Assembly: GCA_030035585.1 (NCBI GenBank)
Contig: CM057482.1
Span: 12,387,001 to 12,451,000, forward strand
Direction of reading: 5' to 3'
DNA from: Dugong dugon
Lineage: Eukaryota > Chordata > Mammalia > Sirenia > Dugongidae
DNA length: 64,000 nucleotides
Of this stretch, positions 42,991 to 53,479 are shown piece by piece (within the stretch, counting starts at the first letter, position 1; each line of letters begins with the position of its first letter). A program made the position numbers and the translations under genes. Under the pieces are notes generated by a model. That model made no database searches and was not told the origin of the DNA. It was given only the letters and a program-made list of their open reading frames with translations.

Positions 42991-43250
42991 AAGCCCTGGT
43001 GGTGTAGCGGTTAAGTGCTCGCTTCAGAGATTCGAAACCACCAGCTGCTCCGCTCCGCGAGAGCAAGATGTGGCAGTCTGCTTCTATAAAGATTAAACCC
43101 GTTGCTGTGGAGTCAATTCCGACTCATAGCGACCTTATAGGACAGAGTAGAACTGCCCCATAGGGTTTCCAAGTAGCCAGCTGGTGGATTTGAACTGCCA
43201 ACCTTTTGGTTAGCAGCCATAGCTCTTAACCACTGTGCCACCAGGGCTCC
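42991..43250. mobile_element. Fold-back pair of AfroSINEs
   Basis: A sense head-and-middle (AAGCCCTGGTGGTGTAGCGG to GTCTGCTTCTATAAAGATTA, 42991-43095) is fused to a complete antisense short copy (43096-43250, ending ACCAGGGCTCC). The outer heads are inverted and could pair as a hairpin stem. No clear duplication flanks the pair. Confidence 0.88.
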
Positions 43251-44329
43251 ATACTATCCTAGCATACTTTAAAATATGTGAGATCTTATTTTTAATTCTC
43301 TAAATGTTACCTTTATAGTATTTTGTTCTTGTTTTATGATTGTAATCACGTCTCATATCTTTCTGAGGGTATTCATGATAGGTTTTGCTTGTTTATTTAG
43401 CAATTTCTTTCCCCTGCTTTTTGTTTGCTTGGCCTCTGTCTTTCATGTGAGAGACCCTCTTCAGCTGACTGGGAATCCCTGGTCGTTTGCTCATATTCGA
43501 CGGTGAGGAACTAACAAGCTGAGTGGAAGCTCTGATATGGCGGTGGGGCTTGTTGACTGTGAGATTCCCTGGAGGGTGATCTGCCTGGGTCATTTAGATG
43601 GGAAACTCCCCATGTCAGGATTTTCAGGTCATTCTTATTTAGCTGCTCAGATTCTGGAGAAATTTCCAGTCTCCTGCCAGGCTTAGAGGACTGAATAGAA
43701 GCCAAGGGCCAGTGTGGGGGTGGTGTCAGCATCAGCACTCAACTCTCCAGCGGATGATATGGGAACCCTGCCCTCAACTTTTGCTGGTACCTACCTGTTA
43801 AGAGACCCTCCTATGTTACCCCCTTGATAAAATAACTCCTCCAATCTGTTTTGGAGGGTGAGGGATAGACACCTAACTGTTTAGAGGCAGAAGGGAAATC
43901 TGGGATCTCTCTTTTTCTTAACCACTTAACCTTCCCTCTACTAATCAGCTGTGTTTCAGATGGTGGCTGCTCTGTCAGTGTGGTACTGAGAATGATAACA
44001 AGGATGACATGGAACAGAAGTCCCAGCCCACCTACAAAGATCACAGGTGAGAAACAAACTCAGTGTAGTCCATGAAAATGTGAGGGGTTCTTTGTTATCA
44101 CAGCATAACCTAGCCTCCCTGACTGATACAACCCATAGAGTCCTGAGATCCAGTGATAACTTATGTGAAGGTGCAGAGGGCTCTGTCTGGCCATAGTAGG
44201 TACTCAATAAATGTCATCCCCCCAGTGGCTCAAAGACACCTGCGAGACAGAGTATGTGTGACTCAGACCACCTATTGCACATCCAGACACAAGAGTCAAA
44301 GGTCACAAAGGGGTTGACATGACCAACTA
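43251..44329. other. No gene seen
   Basis: About 1 kb of unassigned DNA; a MIR/L2 terminus (GTAGGTACTCAATAAATGTC) occurs near 44196-44215. No exon defended. Confidence 0.4.
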
Positions 44330-44531
44330 CCAAAAAAAAAAAAAAAAAACCCAAACTAAAACCACACCAAACCTGTTTCTGACTCGTGGCGTCCCCATGT
44401 GTTACAGAGCATTACTGAGCTCCATAGGGTTTTCTTGGCTGTTATCTTTGCAGAAGCAGTTTGTCAGGCCTTTCTTCTGCTGAGTCGCTAGGTGGGCTCG
44501 AACTTCTAACCTTTAGACCAACCACAGGGAT
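44330..44531 (-). mobile_element. AfroSINE, diverged, with A18-type tail
   Basis: The plus strand begins with a long A run (44333-44350), then GACTCGTGGCGTCCCCATG, TTGCAGAAGCAGTTTGTCAG and GGTGGGCTCGAACTTCTAAC. The head end is eroded. Confidence 0.8.
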
Positions 44532-45069
44532 AAGCAAGTGCACATTCACTCCCTCTGGATGCCACCTATTGGAAAGGACTTCCCAGGCCCAGAGTCCACT
44601 GTTCTGGGAGCACACGAGCAGGTAAGGTGACACCACCTGCAAGTACAAAAAGAGAATGTGCCTCTATCTGCCCCAACACATTTGGGTCCAGGGGACAGAG
44701 AGAAGCGGGGGATGAGCTAAATGTTGGAATCTGACAAGGTGTGTCAGAAATGGTTAACTTGGCTGCACCTTCTAGAAGGGTCGGGCTCTTTCTGGTCCTG
44801 AAGGGGGCCTTGCCCTCAATTCCATGCCAAGGAGCCAGGTGACTCACGGAGCCCTCAGTCTGTGGTTATTAGATATGCAGCCCCTCCATCTGCTTCCCAA
44901 ACCCAGCCCCTGTGCAGCCACCTGTGACTAAACCCGCCTTCGGCTGATATCAAGTCAGCACACTGGGGACATTTGGTGGGTGAAAGCTGTCGAGGATGTT
45001 GGGGGGTTGTGTGTTTTTTCTGGCACTGGCATCAGGGTGACTAACACAGGCATGCATAACCATAGGAAC
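44532..45069. other. No gene seen
   Basis: Unassigned DNA between repeats. Confidence 0.4.
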
Positions 45070-45225
45070 AATCCCTCCTACTTGTGCAGCCTTGACAGTC
45101 TTCAAAACATTTTCATACACATGATCATGTTGATCCCTGCAGCTATTTTGTAAGCTAGGGAGGGCAGAATTATTAACTTTGGGGAACAGAGAGATTTAAG
45201 AGTCTAGAGACAGCAAACACGCGGC
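45070..45225 (-). mobile_element. MIR SINE fragment
   Basis: Antisense MIR: CAAAACATTTTCATACACAT, GATCCCTGCAGCTATTTTG, GGGGAACAGAGAGATTTAAG. Confidence 0.55.
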
Positions 45226-45354
45226 ACTCAGGCCTCTCTTCTCTTTTCCCTTGCTGAGGGCAGACATCATTAATCAATCACACCACTCTTTCCAATTCAT
45301 TGAGATGAGGCCCATTACAGCCCTTCAGGCAGTCACTACCAATTGATTGAGCAT

Positions 45355-45470
45355 TGTCATCCCTTGTGTAGTGGAAGCCAATTACCTAACTAGCTGGGTG
45401 ACCGTGGGCAATTCTTGTCAGTTTTCCCATCTGAAAAACAGGAAGATGGACTAGAAGTCCTGTGCTTCCA
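45355..45470 (+). mobile_element. MIR SINE fragment
   Basis: CTAGCTGGGTGACCGTGGGC and TTTTCCCATCTGAAAAACAG are sense MIR. Confidence 0.7.
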
Positions 45471-45474
45471 TGAA

Positions 45475-45960
45475 ATGGTCTCCTGACAAGTCCTGTCTCA
45501 TCTTTTCTGCTCCCTTGGACACCATTGCAGCTCAGTCTCGTTACCTTTTGCATGGACCCTATGATAGTCTATCTGGGCTGCAGAATAGTCCTAAAGCTCC
45601 CTGCTCAAGAACTTCCAAAGGCTCTCCACAGCCTTCCCAAGAAAGTCCCACTACAGAGGGCCATGATCTGGCCTTTCCCTTTGTCTACAAACTCAGTTCC
45701 CAGACTCCTCCTCACACACTGTAGATTTCAACCAAAGTGAACATGTGTTTGTCCGTGTGCAGGGCCCCACTGTCCCACCTGTAAGACTTTGCCCATGCTG
45801 TTTCCTGTGCCTGGAGGGCCTGCCCTCACCACCACCCTCCATACTTGCTCTCCAAACCTTCTTCATCTTCAAAGACCATCTTATCAATGCCTCCGTGTCT
45901 TTGATAGCATCATGGATTCCCACAGAAGGGGGTGCTCTTTCCCTCCTCTCAAATATCAGC
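45475..45960 (+). mobile_element. L2 LINE 3' region
   Basis: GGCCATGATCTGGCCTTTCC, GCCCATGCTGTTTCCTGTGC and CTTCATCTTCAAAGACC follow the L2 order over about 480 bp. Confidence 0.8.
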
Positions 45961-46144
45961 CCCGTGTTTTTCATCTCCTCTTTCCTCAGGCCTATCCCTG
46001 CCCCTCTCTCAACCTTCTGACTTACTCACTTAGGAAATTGCAGGTGACTCACTGCCAGCTCTGAACAACCAACGGAACTTCACCTGGCGTCTCCTCCTTC
46101 CTTTCCAACAGAATCATGGTGAAGGCATCTACTGACACCTACTC

Positions 46145-46287
46145 AGTAAGTGATCAGCCAGGATTTGAACCCAGGGCTGCCTTCTTCCTCATGGGGCCTA
46201 CACAGCCCTTCTGATTTATCTGGCATCTTCATGAGTCATCCCTACTCCAGGTGAAAGGCTCTTTGGTGTCACAGGCTGAAGGCAGGC
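46145..46287 (+). repeat. Left arm of a 143-bp inverted duplication
   Basis: It is the reverse complement of 47201-47344 with about 8 differences (about 94% identity). Shared words include CTTCTTCCTCATGGGGCC-like DNA and CCTACTCCAGGTGAAAGGC. The arm starts within an antisense MIR remnant and ends abruptly after GGCTGAAGGCAGGC. Confidence 0.92.
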
Positions 46288-47200
46288 ATGCCATGTGCTG
46301 GGTACTTAGGGGGCCCCGGCAGGTACTCCTGGTACCCTAGGGAGGGGAGCAGGTATCACAGGGGTGGCTTTGGTTCTGAAGGGGAACCCGCTTTCACAAG
46401 CTCTAGGCCCCATGGTGGAGCTGTGGAAGGGGAGAGGAAGACTGAGGCCAACGGGGGGACAGGGCTCCCCTCTCTCTCTTGCTCTCAAACCCATTTCTTT
46501 CTCCTCTCCAGGAGCCCTCATTATTTGTGCACACTTATTCAGCACCCACTAGGGACAAAATGGTGACCCCGTCCCTGCCCTAATTGTGGGGACAGCACTG
46601 CCTTCCCCTCAGAGGCATCTGTGTCTCTCTTCTGGCTGCTTCTACTATTTGGGCTACACTTCCACTCTCCCTACCCCCCGACCCCGGCTAGATCCCCCCA
46701 GCTCAGTCTACCTCCTCCTCCACGCATGCCCCCAATCACCCCACCTGGAGACAACCTCTGCCCGCTGACTCCCCTAGCCTTCAGTTGTGCCTTACTTGGG
46801 GTACTCAGCCATTCCCACCTAGCTCTGGAGCCGTGTGCTCAGGTGACACCGCCCCCTCCCGGCTCAGTGAGGTCTCTGAGCCTCCCTGACTCCCCTGGGC
46901 CAGGAACACGCTGACACTTGGGGGTGCTGTGGTTCAGTGGAGACTCAGGAGAAGGAGTTGCACAGTATCCTCTTCCAAGAGGTCGTCTAACTCTTGTTCC
47001 CCCCCCAACCCCACCCCACCCCAGGGAAAGGACCAGGGAAGCAAGTCAGGCCTCAGGGAGCAGGTAGGCAGATTCTTGCACCCTTCCCTGTCCCTACTGG
47101 TTGAATATCTTCATGCTGGATTTGAGGCTGTGATAATAAAACCCAACCCCCCTTGAGTGTTATTTCTAGGCCTGGAGCCAGGTGTCCTGGCTTCCCCCAC
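46288..47200. other. Spacer of the inverted duplication; no gene
   Basis: About 913 bp of GC- and C-rich DNA (runs such as CCCCCCCAACCCCACCCC near 47000). Open frames are composition-driven. Nothing recognised. Confidence 0.5.
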
Positions 47201-47344
47201 GCCTGCCTTCAGCCTGTGACACCAAAGAGCCTTTCACCTGGAGTAGGGACCACTCACGAAGATGCCAGATAAATCATAAGGGCTGTGTAGGCCCCATGGG
47301 GAAGAAGGCAGCCCTGGGTTCAAATCCTGGCAGTGTCACTTACT
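47201..47344 (-). repeat. Right arm of the inverted duplication
   Basis: The inverted partner of 46145-46287. Here the MIR part continues past the arm to about 47450, while the left arm stops inside the MIR. This suggests the right copy is the original and the left the derived one. Confidence 0.92.
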
Positions 47345-47450
47345 AGCTGGTGACCATAAGCAAGTGGCTTAGTCTCTCTGAGCCCCTAGTTCCTTGCTTT
47401 AAAATGGAGCTAGTAAGATTTCCTACCTCCTGCAGAATTAAATGAGGTGA
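47305..47450 (+). mobile_element. MIR SINE
   Basis: Sense MIR: GGGTTCAAATCCTGGCAGTG, TCACTTACTAGCTGGTGACC, GAATTAAATGAGGTGATCC. It overlaps the right arm of the inverted duplication. Confidence 0.85.
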
Positions 47451-47504
47451 TCCCCCAATCACTCTGCAGTGTCTGGAAAGGAGAGGGCATTCTCCTTCAG
47501 TTAG

Positions 47505-47628
47505 CTTGTCTGCTAATCAAAAGGTTGGGAGTTCAAATCCACCAGCTGTTCCTTGGAAAACCTAGGGGTTTCTACTCTGTCCTATCGGGTCGCTATGAGT
47601 CGGAATCAACTCTACGGCAAGGGGTGTA
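47505..47628 (+). mobile_element. AfroSINE, 5' truncated short form
   Basis: CTGCTAATCAAAAGGTTGGG through the B-box region to GGGTCGCTATGAGTCGGAAT. The first part of the head is missing. Confidence 0.85.
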
Positions 47629-47635
47629 TATTTTG

Positions 47636-47840
47636 TGGGTCCCTGGGTAGTGCAAACAGTTAATGTACTCAGCTGCTAACCAAAAGGTTGATGGTTCGAG
47701 TCTACCCAGAGGTGCCTCAGAAGAAAGGCCTGGTGATCTACTTCCGAAAAATCATCCATTGAAAACCGTGTGGAGCACAGTTATACACTGACACACGTGG
47801 GGCTGCCTTGAGTTGGAATCGACTCGACAACAACTGGTTA
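47636..47840 (+). mobile_element. AfroSINE, GAAAGGCCTG tail class
   Basis: Head GGGTCCCTGGGTAGTGCAAA, B box GGTTCGAGTCTACCC, GAAGAAAGGCCTGGTGATCT, and tail GAGTTGGAATCGACTCGACA. It sits directly after another sense copy, a tandem pair of two subfamilies. Confidence 0.93.
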
Positions 47841-47859
47841 TATTATATATATTTGGTTC

Positions 47860-47881
47860 TTTTTTTTTTTTTTTTTTTTTT
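47860..47881. repeat. Poly-T tract
   Basis: About 22 T after ATATATATTTGGTTC, following the SINE tail and a TA-rich stretch. Confidence 0.95.
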
Positions 47882-48587
47882 GAGGGAGGGAGCTAGAGAA
47901 AATCCAGTCACTATTGACCTGCCTCAGGGAGCTGACCTCCCTCCTGGGGTGAGGTGTCTCCCAAACTCTGTTCTCCCCACCCTCCAACCACCAGTCTCCT
48001 GCCTTGTTTACAGTGGACAAAGCAGGGTCAGGAGGCCCGAAGATTCAGATCCCCAGGACCCCTAAGAAGCCCCCAAAGGACGCTATTCCTCCAGCTAGTC
48101 CCCCCTCCCCGTGCAGAACCCCAGGAGGACAGGGACAGCCCCAGGACCTGGAATCTGAGGCCCAGGGCTCTTTTCCGAAGCCCTCTCTGCCCGCTCCCCA
48201 CACAGGGTCTCTGGCTCCGCCCACCCGGCCAGCAGGGGCTCCTCAGCTGGCTCCATTTCCTCTGTCCTGGGGAAATTCACTCACTCACCCAAAGGAAGCG
48301 CTTAGTCAAGAGGAAACCTCTGGCAGTTATCAGAAAGCACTTTAGAAGTGACAAGTTCCCAGGAGTAGTTATTGGAAAATCCATCCTAGGGCAGTCCCGG
48401 TCTCACCTGACAGGTATGGTGGAGAGACCACTGTAATCAAGTCTCCTGTCTAACTCCCTATGCACCCTCTGGAAGAGGAAGCCAGGAGGCTGTGCCCAGG
48501 CTGGGTCAGGGTCAAAGGAAACAGAAAGCCAGGACAAGTCCCAGCAGTTTCCCATTTGCACAATGACGGTGATAATCGTAAAAATCA
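47882..48587. other. No gene; C-rich open frames
   Basis: 48000-48350 has overlapping Pro/Ser-rich open frames and a splice-acceptor-like CTTGTTTACAG, but no domain and no donor support. Treated as non-coding. Confidence 0.4.
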
Positions 48588-48622
48588 TGCAATAATAATA
48601 ATAATCGTAATAATAACAAAAA
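48588..48622. repeat. (AAT)n microsatellite
   Basis: ATAATAATAATAATCGTAAT type repeats at the 3' side of the adjoining antisense MIR. Confidence 0.85.
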
Positions 48623-48842
48623 AGTAATATTTATTGTATGCTTGCTATGGGTCACGACACCGTTTTAAGCATTTTTACATGGATTTTCCCCTCCATCTTT
48701 ACCATGACCATTGAAGAAGACACTATTAACATGCCCATTTTACAGAGGTGGAAACGGAGGCTCAGAGATGGGAGAGCAAAGCCACGTAGCTGACAAGTAG
48801 ACAGCTGGGATTCTAGAGCCCACCTCTTAACCCCTCTGCAGG
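48623..48842 (-). mobile_element. MIR SINE, near full length
   Basis: Antisense MIR: TTTATTGTATGCTTGCTATG, CCCATTTTACAGAGGTGGAA, GAGGCTCAGAGATGGGAGAG, CCCACCTCTTAACCCCTC. Confidence 0.88.
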
Positions 48843-49124
48843 CAGCCGTCTTCAGGCTTAATGGGTACAGGATATGAACCCCACCTCAGATGCTTGCGGT
48901 GGCAAATGAGCCAGTGTGTGCGAAGGCACTCGGTAAACTGTAAATGTGAGTTATGAATAACATAACTGTCTTCCTGTCTAGATTTACCTCAGAACCACAT
49001 ACATAGCCAACCCTCTTTTTCTTCAGGAACAGTCAGCAAGATCAAACCTTCCCAGGGGGAGGCCACGGAAGAGGCTAGTTTCCAATGAGAACAGTGTCAG
49101 AGGAGTGGAAGGGGCAGGCAGGGT

Positions 49125-49425
49125 TGGAACCAGCCAGGACTCATTTAAACCAGACAGCATTGCTTTGATCTGGACAGAACTGGTTTCATCCAGTTAGATG
49201 TAGCCAGAAGCAGTTGGAACTGTCCAGAATCTATTTTAAAAGGTCTAAAGTGGTATGATCCAGTCAGATCATGTTAGAACCAGTTTAGATCCTGATCTGG
49301 CTAGAATTGGAATCAGCTAGAACTGGCTCGGGCTGGTTAGAAGCGGTTTGAGCCTGCTGTGGCTAGTTTGAAGCAGCCAAAACCTGTCTGGCATGGTCAT
49401 AACCACTGGCTCTGATTTTACAAGA
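49125..49425 (+). repeat. Degenerate ~20-bp minisatellite
   Basis: About 14 diverged units of a ~20-bp motif close to GTTTGATCCAGTCAGAACTG. Examples are CTTTGATCTGGACAGAACTG, GTTTCATCCAGTTAGATGTA, GTATGATCCAGTCAGATCAT, GTTTGAGCCTGCTGTGGCTA and GTTTGAAGCAGCCAAAACCT. The 20-21 bp spacing is kept over much of the array. It is an old array that no longer looks homogenised. Confidence 0.75.
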
Positions 49426-49529
49426 GCAGCTTCAGTGAAGAAGGATGAGATGGGAACAGGATGCAGGCAAGTAGAACCGGAAGGTGGGATAGTTAGGAGC
49501 CAGGCTTGGGCTTCCCTGGGGAGGGCCTT

Positions 49530-49765
49530 AAATGCCAAGCTAAAAAGCATGTGATGTCACATCCATATTCACATCATTCCTAACCCTCCAGAGTGCTGCA
49601 CAAGCCACAAGCCTGTAAATCAATTAGCCCTTCGCCCAGTAATTAATGGGAGGGAAGATTTCATCACTTGTTCTGGGTAAATTATTGCATATGGAAGCAC
49701 ATCTTTGATTTTATGAGTTCTCACTGGAGCATGAAATTTCTTGGAGTAGGTTCCCTGAGGAATGC
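49530..49765. promoter_or_regulatory. Candidate conserved non-coding element
   Basis: Repeat-free, with the palindromic GTGATGTCACATCC (CRE-like TGATGTCA), TAAATCAATTAGCCC, CCAGTAATTAATGGG and GGTAAATTATTGCATATGG. No coding frame of note. Confidence 0.45.
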
Positions 49766-50469
49766 GGAGCCCCTACAGCGCCGGTACCCCACCCTCCACA
49801 CTGTCACTCACACATCAGGCTCCCTGCTTCCTCCTTTGCCTTCCCTCCACCCCTTCCACCCTTTCCAGGAATCTCTGCCCTGCCTTCCCAGGCCAAGGGG
49901 CTCACCAGGGCTCAGCAGGAAGGTCTTGGGGGAAGCTGTGTCCACGGCCACCTTCCACCCTTAGGAGAGCAACAGCTGCTAGTGCTTTGCAGCCAACGGG
50001 TGTGATGCAGAAGAGAGAAATGGCACAGAGCAGACGCCAGCTTGTGCTGTCCAGGACAAGAGAGAGTCTAGGCGAAACCTACTGAAGGCTGGAAACCGGG
50101 GAGTAGAGGGCCAGGCCACCAAGGGCTTCCTACAGTAGCTGATCTACAAAGCAAGGGTGGCTCCAGACAGAAGCCCAGAGAGCTGGCCGTTCTAGGGAAG
50201 ACAGCTTAGAGCGCACACAGTCCCGACCCTCATTCTTTCCAGAGGTGCTGAGCGAGAGGGACTTGCTCCAGACCCAGGCAGCGACAGAGCCAGGACGAGA
50301 GAAGCTGCCCACCCCCCAGGCCAGAGGTTTGCCTCCCTGGGGAACTGATGTCTGTCTGTGTTGAGGGCTCCTCCCTCCATCCTGCTGACCCCTGGTGAGC
50401 CATCCCGACACCTCTCAACGCCCCTCCTGGGGGCCTCACACGCTCACATCACCATGGTGTTTGTAAGGA
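49766..50469. other. No gene seen
   Basis: GC-rich unassigned DNA; open frames in both directions are without domains. Confidence 0.4.
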
Positions 50470-50705
50470 CAGGCCCTGAGGGCTCTGGAGCCAGACAGAC
50501 CTGGGTTTGTGGCCCTGCTTTACCAGCTGTGCAACCTTGTCCAAGAGTCTTCACCTCTCTTAGCCTCACTCAACATGGAATAGCAATGGAAGCCAGCTCA
50601 TAGGGTTGCTGGGAAGTTTAAATGAAATGATAATATAAAATTCATGGCACGGTGCCTTGGCCATTCACCAGTGGTTGAATCAATAATACTTATTGTTAGC
50701 ATTTA
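50470..50705 (+). mobile_element. MIR SINE, full length
   Basis: Sense MIR: GGCTCTGGAGCCAGACAGAC, TACCAGCTGTGCAACCTTG, CATAGGGTTGCTGGGAAG, CTTATTGTTAGCA. Confidence 0.88.
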
Positions 50706-50737
50706 CAATAATAATAATAATTGCTATTATTATTATT

Positions 50738-50905
50738 GGAGCCCTGGTGGTGCAGTGTTTGAGAGCTAAGGCTGCTATCCAAAAGATTAGCAGTACGAAT
50801 CCACCAGCCACTCCTTGGCAACACTATGTGGCAACTCTACCCTGTCCTGTAGGATCGCTATGAGTCGGAATTGACTCGACAGCAATGGGTTCGGTTTGTT
50901 TTTTA
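50738..50905 (+). mobile_element. AfroSINE, short form, in an (ATT)n repeat
   Basis: Head GGAGCCCTGGTGGTGCAGTG and tail CGCTATGAGTCGGAATTGAC. It lies between TATTATTATT and ATTGTTATTATT, i.e. in the AT-rich end of the preceding MIR. The flanking simple repeat serves as its duplication. Confidence 0.93.
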
Positions 50906-50934
50906 TTGTTATTATTGAGCCTTCACCCCGGTCA

Positions 50935-51120
50935 TAGATAAAGGCTCCAAGGATCTGGGTTAGAGTCCCAGCCCGGCCACTGACTCACTCTGCCATCTCA
51001 GTTTTCCCATCTGTAAAGTGGGGGTAAGTACCTCTGCCCTTCCTGCCCGCCCTCCCTGGGATGGTCATGAGAATCCAGAGACACGGAAGTGCTTTGAAAA
51101 CCAAAGAGCGTCATACATAG
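50935..51120 (+). mobile_element. MIR SINE
   Basis: Sense MIR: GGGTTAGAGTCCCAGCCCGG, AGTTTTCCCATCTGTAAAG, GTGCTTTGAAAACC. Confidence 0.85.
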
Positions 51121-51316
51121 GGCCTAGTTCAGTTAGGATGGAGGCTCTCCAGGTAAGGTTTGTTAAGAGCTGCAGGGGATGATAAAACGCAGGATAGAAG
51201 GTAAGGAGAGCTACATCCTCAACTCACACTTCTTTCTAGAAGGCCCCTAGGGAGCGACCCGCCATGGTGAATGTTTTATGCACAGTGACGGCCTGATGCT
51301 TGGTGATCCACCAAGG

Positions 51317-51573
51317 CCAGTGGTCCTCAAACTCACATCCCTACCTCTGGCAGGTGGCAGCAGAGTGGTTCACAATTTACAATAAAATGAGGAAACTTAG
51401 GATGATACAGTGAATTTTAGGGATGAGATGATGCGCATCATAGTTTTTTGCCATTGAGATGACCGCATAGTGCTGATTATGGATTGTAGGTATTTTTTTT
51501 TAAAGTCCTTCCTTGGCAAAAGAACAACAGAAAAAGCACTCTGCACCCTGGAAATCCAGGTCTGGGAACCATT
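51317..51573. mobile_element. Possible hAT-like element
   Basis: CAGTGGTCCTCAAACTC and GTCTGGGAACCATTG are inverted and Charlie-like. The interior is not recognised and no 8-bp duplication is visible. Confidence 0.45.
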
Positions 51574-52044
51574 GACAGGATTCAGATCCCCCCAGTAGGT
51601 TCCCACTTGTGCTACTGGCCACAAGCCTGGTGGTGTGTGAAGGTATGTGTCTCTAGCTGTCTGGCCTCAGCCTAGCAGACAACTCCTTCACCATGGGCCT
51701 GTGGTCACTCCTGGCACAGCTAAGGGCTTGCTGACTCCCCTTCTCTGGGCCTTGGGCCCCACTGTAGATTGGGCTGGAGGTGGAGGTGACCTTGGACACC
51801 CTCTGCCTCGAAGGTGTCCATGAAGAGATTCTCAGGGCTCTGTACCACGGGGTAGGAGGAGGGCTGGTGAAGGCAAGCAGGCCTTAGGTACTGACTCCTC
51901 GGCACCTTCCTCAGGTCCACCAGAAGAGGAGATAAGGGCCAGGGTGGACCAACAGCAACCTCCAGACTAGCTGTGAGCCCTCTCCTCATCATTCCTGACT
52001 AATTGCCACCCCACCTGCTCGCCAGGTGCCCACCCATGTGTCCC
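51574..52044. other. No gene seen
   Basis: GC-rich unassigned DNA. Minus-strand open frame at 51720-51992 lacks a domain. Confidence 0.4.
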
Positions 52045-52200
52045 CAGCTCTGGGGCTGCCATTAACGACATGTTGCAGCCGTTTTACAATGCGTGGCTCA
52101 GAACAATTTTACACTTCATTTGATTTACGTCCCTGGATTTGCTCCTTTTTCAAAGCCCTCTCCCTCTGGGGAGAGACAGCTCATGCCATCTTCCCTGGCT
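52045..52200. promoter_or_regulatory. Short candidate conserved element
   Basis: GCCATTAACGACATGTTGC, CGTTTTACAATGCGTGG and CATTTGATTTACGTCCC are CpG-bearing, non-repeat words inside otherwise ordinary DNA. Inferred only. Confidence 0.35.
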
Positions 52201-52404
52201 TCCCTCTGCTCCCAAAGAGCCAGGTCCCCGGGCCGGGAGAGGCCAAACTCGGACAGACTCTCATCCTGCCTGCAGACAGTGCCCACAACTTGGCCCTGCT
52301 TCCCAGGCTTGCTCCTCAGATGTCCATGAGCCAGGAGTCTCTGACTAAGGCCTCCACAGGTGGGCTTGGTAATGACCTAAAGAATTCCAGAGCCCAGAAA
52401 GTCC

Positions 52405-52530
52405 TTGGGGATTGATGACCACCATCCCATTTTACAGATGGGGAAACTAAGAGCTGGAGAGAAGCCCCAGGGCCATCAAGACCTTTTGGAAGGTCACAGA
52501 GCCAGTACGTGGCAGATACCTGCCCTCACC
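52405..52530 (-). mobile_element. MIR SINE
   Basis: Antisense MIR: CCCATTTTACAGATGGGGAA, GGAAGGTCACAGAGCCAGTA. Confidence 0.85.
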
Positions 52531-52679
52531 CCCACCCCCAACTCAGCAGCAGAGGGGACAGAGGTCTGCACAAGGAGTCACTAGGCCAGCTGAGAGCGGG
52601 CATTCTAGGCAGCAGGACATGCTGGTTGAACTCTTGTCAGGGCTTAGGCTGAAGAATGGCTAACTTAACGACTATCTGG

Positions 52680-52805
52680 TCTACCTCCCTCATTGTTGAG
52701 AGAGAGAACAGAGGCTCAGAGATGAGGTGTGACTTGCCTCAAGGCCCACAGCCAATTGAATACAGAGTCAGGGCTTCCAGAATCCCAGATTTAATCACTT
52801 TCTAC
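52680..52805 (-). mobile_element. MIR SINE
   Basis: Antisense MIR: GAGGCTCAGAGATGAGGTG, AGGCCCACAGCCAATTGAAT, AGTCAGGGCTTCCAGAATCC. Confidence 0.75.
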
Positions 52806-52814
52806 CTAAAAAGC

Positions 52815-53372
52815 AAGATCCCTTCCAGAGACTCCAACATCCTGAGACCAGAAGAACTAGATGGTGCCCAGCTACCTACCACCAATGACTGCCCTGACAG
52901 GGAATACAACAGAAAGTCTGTTACAGAGCAGGAGAAAAATGTAGAACAGAATTCAAATTTATGTAACAAGGCCAGACTTAATGTTCCAACAGAGACTGGT
53001 GGAACCCCCAAAACTATTGCCCCTGGATGCTCTTTTAACCCCAAACTGAAAACATTCCCTAAGCCCATTCTTCAGACAAAGATTAGCCAGGACTATAAAA
53101 CAAAAATAATACATTGGAGGAATGTGCTTCTTAGTTCAGTCAAATATACAAGATCAAATGGGTAGCTCCTGTCCAAAAGCAGGATGAGAAGGCAGGAAGG
53201 GACAGGAACTGGTCAAATGGACACAGGGAACCCAGAGTGGAAAAGGGGAGTGTGCTGTCACATTGTGGGGATTGCAACTAATGTCACAAAACAATATGTG
53301 TATAAATTTTTGTATGATAAATTAGCTTCAGCTGTAAACTTTCACCTAAAGCACAATTAAAAAGAAAACAAC
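52815..53372 (+). mobile_element. L1 LINE 3' UTR
   Basis: CTGAGACCAGAAGAACTAGA and TGGTGCCCAGCTAC match the antisense L1 at 27.4 kb, and ACTAATGTCACAAAACAATA to CTTTCACCTAAAGCACAATT is the shared terminus. It ends in an A-rich tail. The open frame across it is chance coding in a 3' UTR. Confidence 0.85.
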
Positions 53373-53437
53373 AAAGGATTATTTCTATGACCAGATCATC
53401 TTTCTCATTCATTTCTGGGCTGTCTCCCAGGAGCTAG

Positions 53438-53474
53438 GAGCCCTGGTGTTAACGGCACCCAACAACAACAATAA
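53438..53474 (+). mobile_element. 37-bp AfroSINE remnant with its own target duplication
   Basis: It holds only the first bases of the head (GAGCCCTGGTG) joined to the tail end (GGCACCCAACAACAACAAT). It is flanked by CCCAGGAGCTAG (53426-53437) and CCCAGGAGTTAG (53475-53486), a 12-bp duplication. The internal ~150 bp is missing. Confidence 0.8.
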
Positions 53475-53479
53475 CCCAG

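Noticed and set aside
48000-48436. Pro/Ser-rich open frames after a CTTGTTTACAG acceptor-like site
   Set aside because: Overlapping frames of similar length reflect C-rich composition; no donor site or domain supports an exon.
52656-53165. 169-codon open frame
   Set aside because: It lies mainly in an L1 3' UTR that matches other copies in the window; not a gene.
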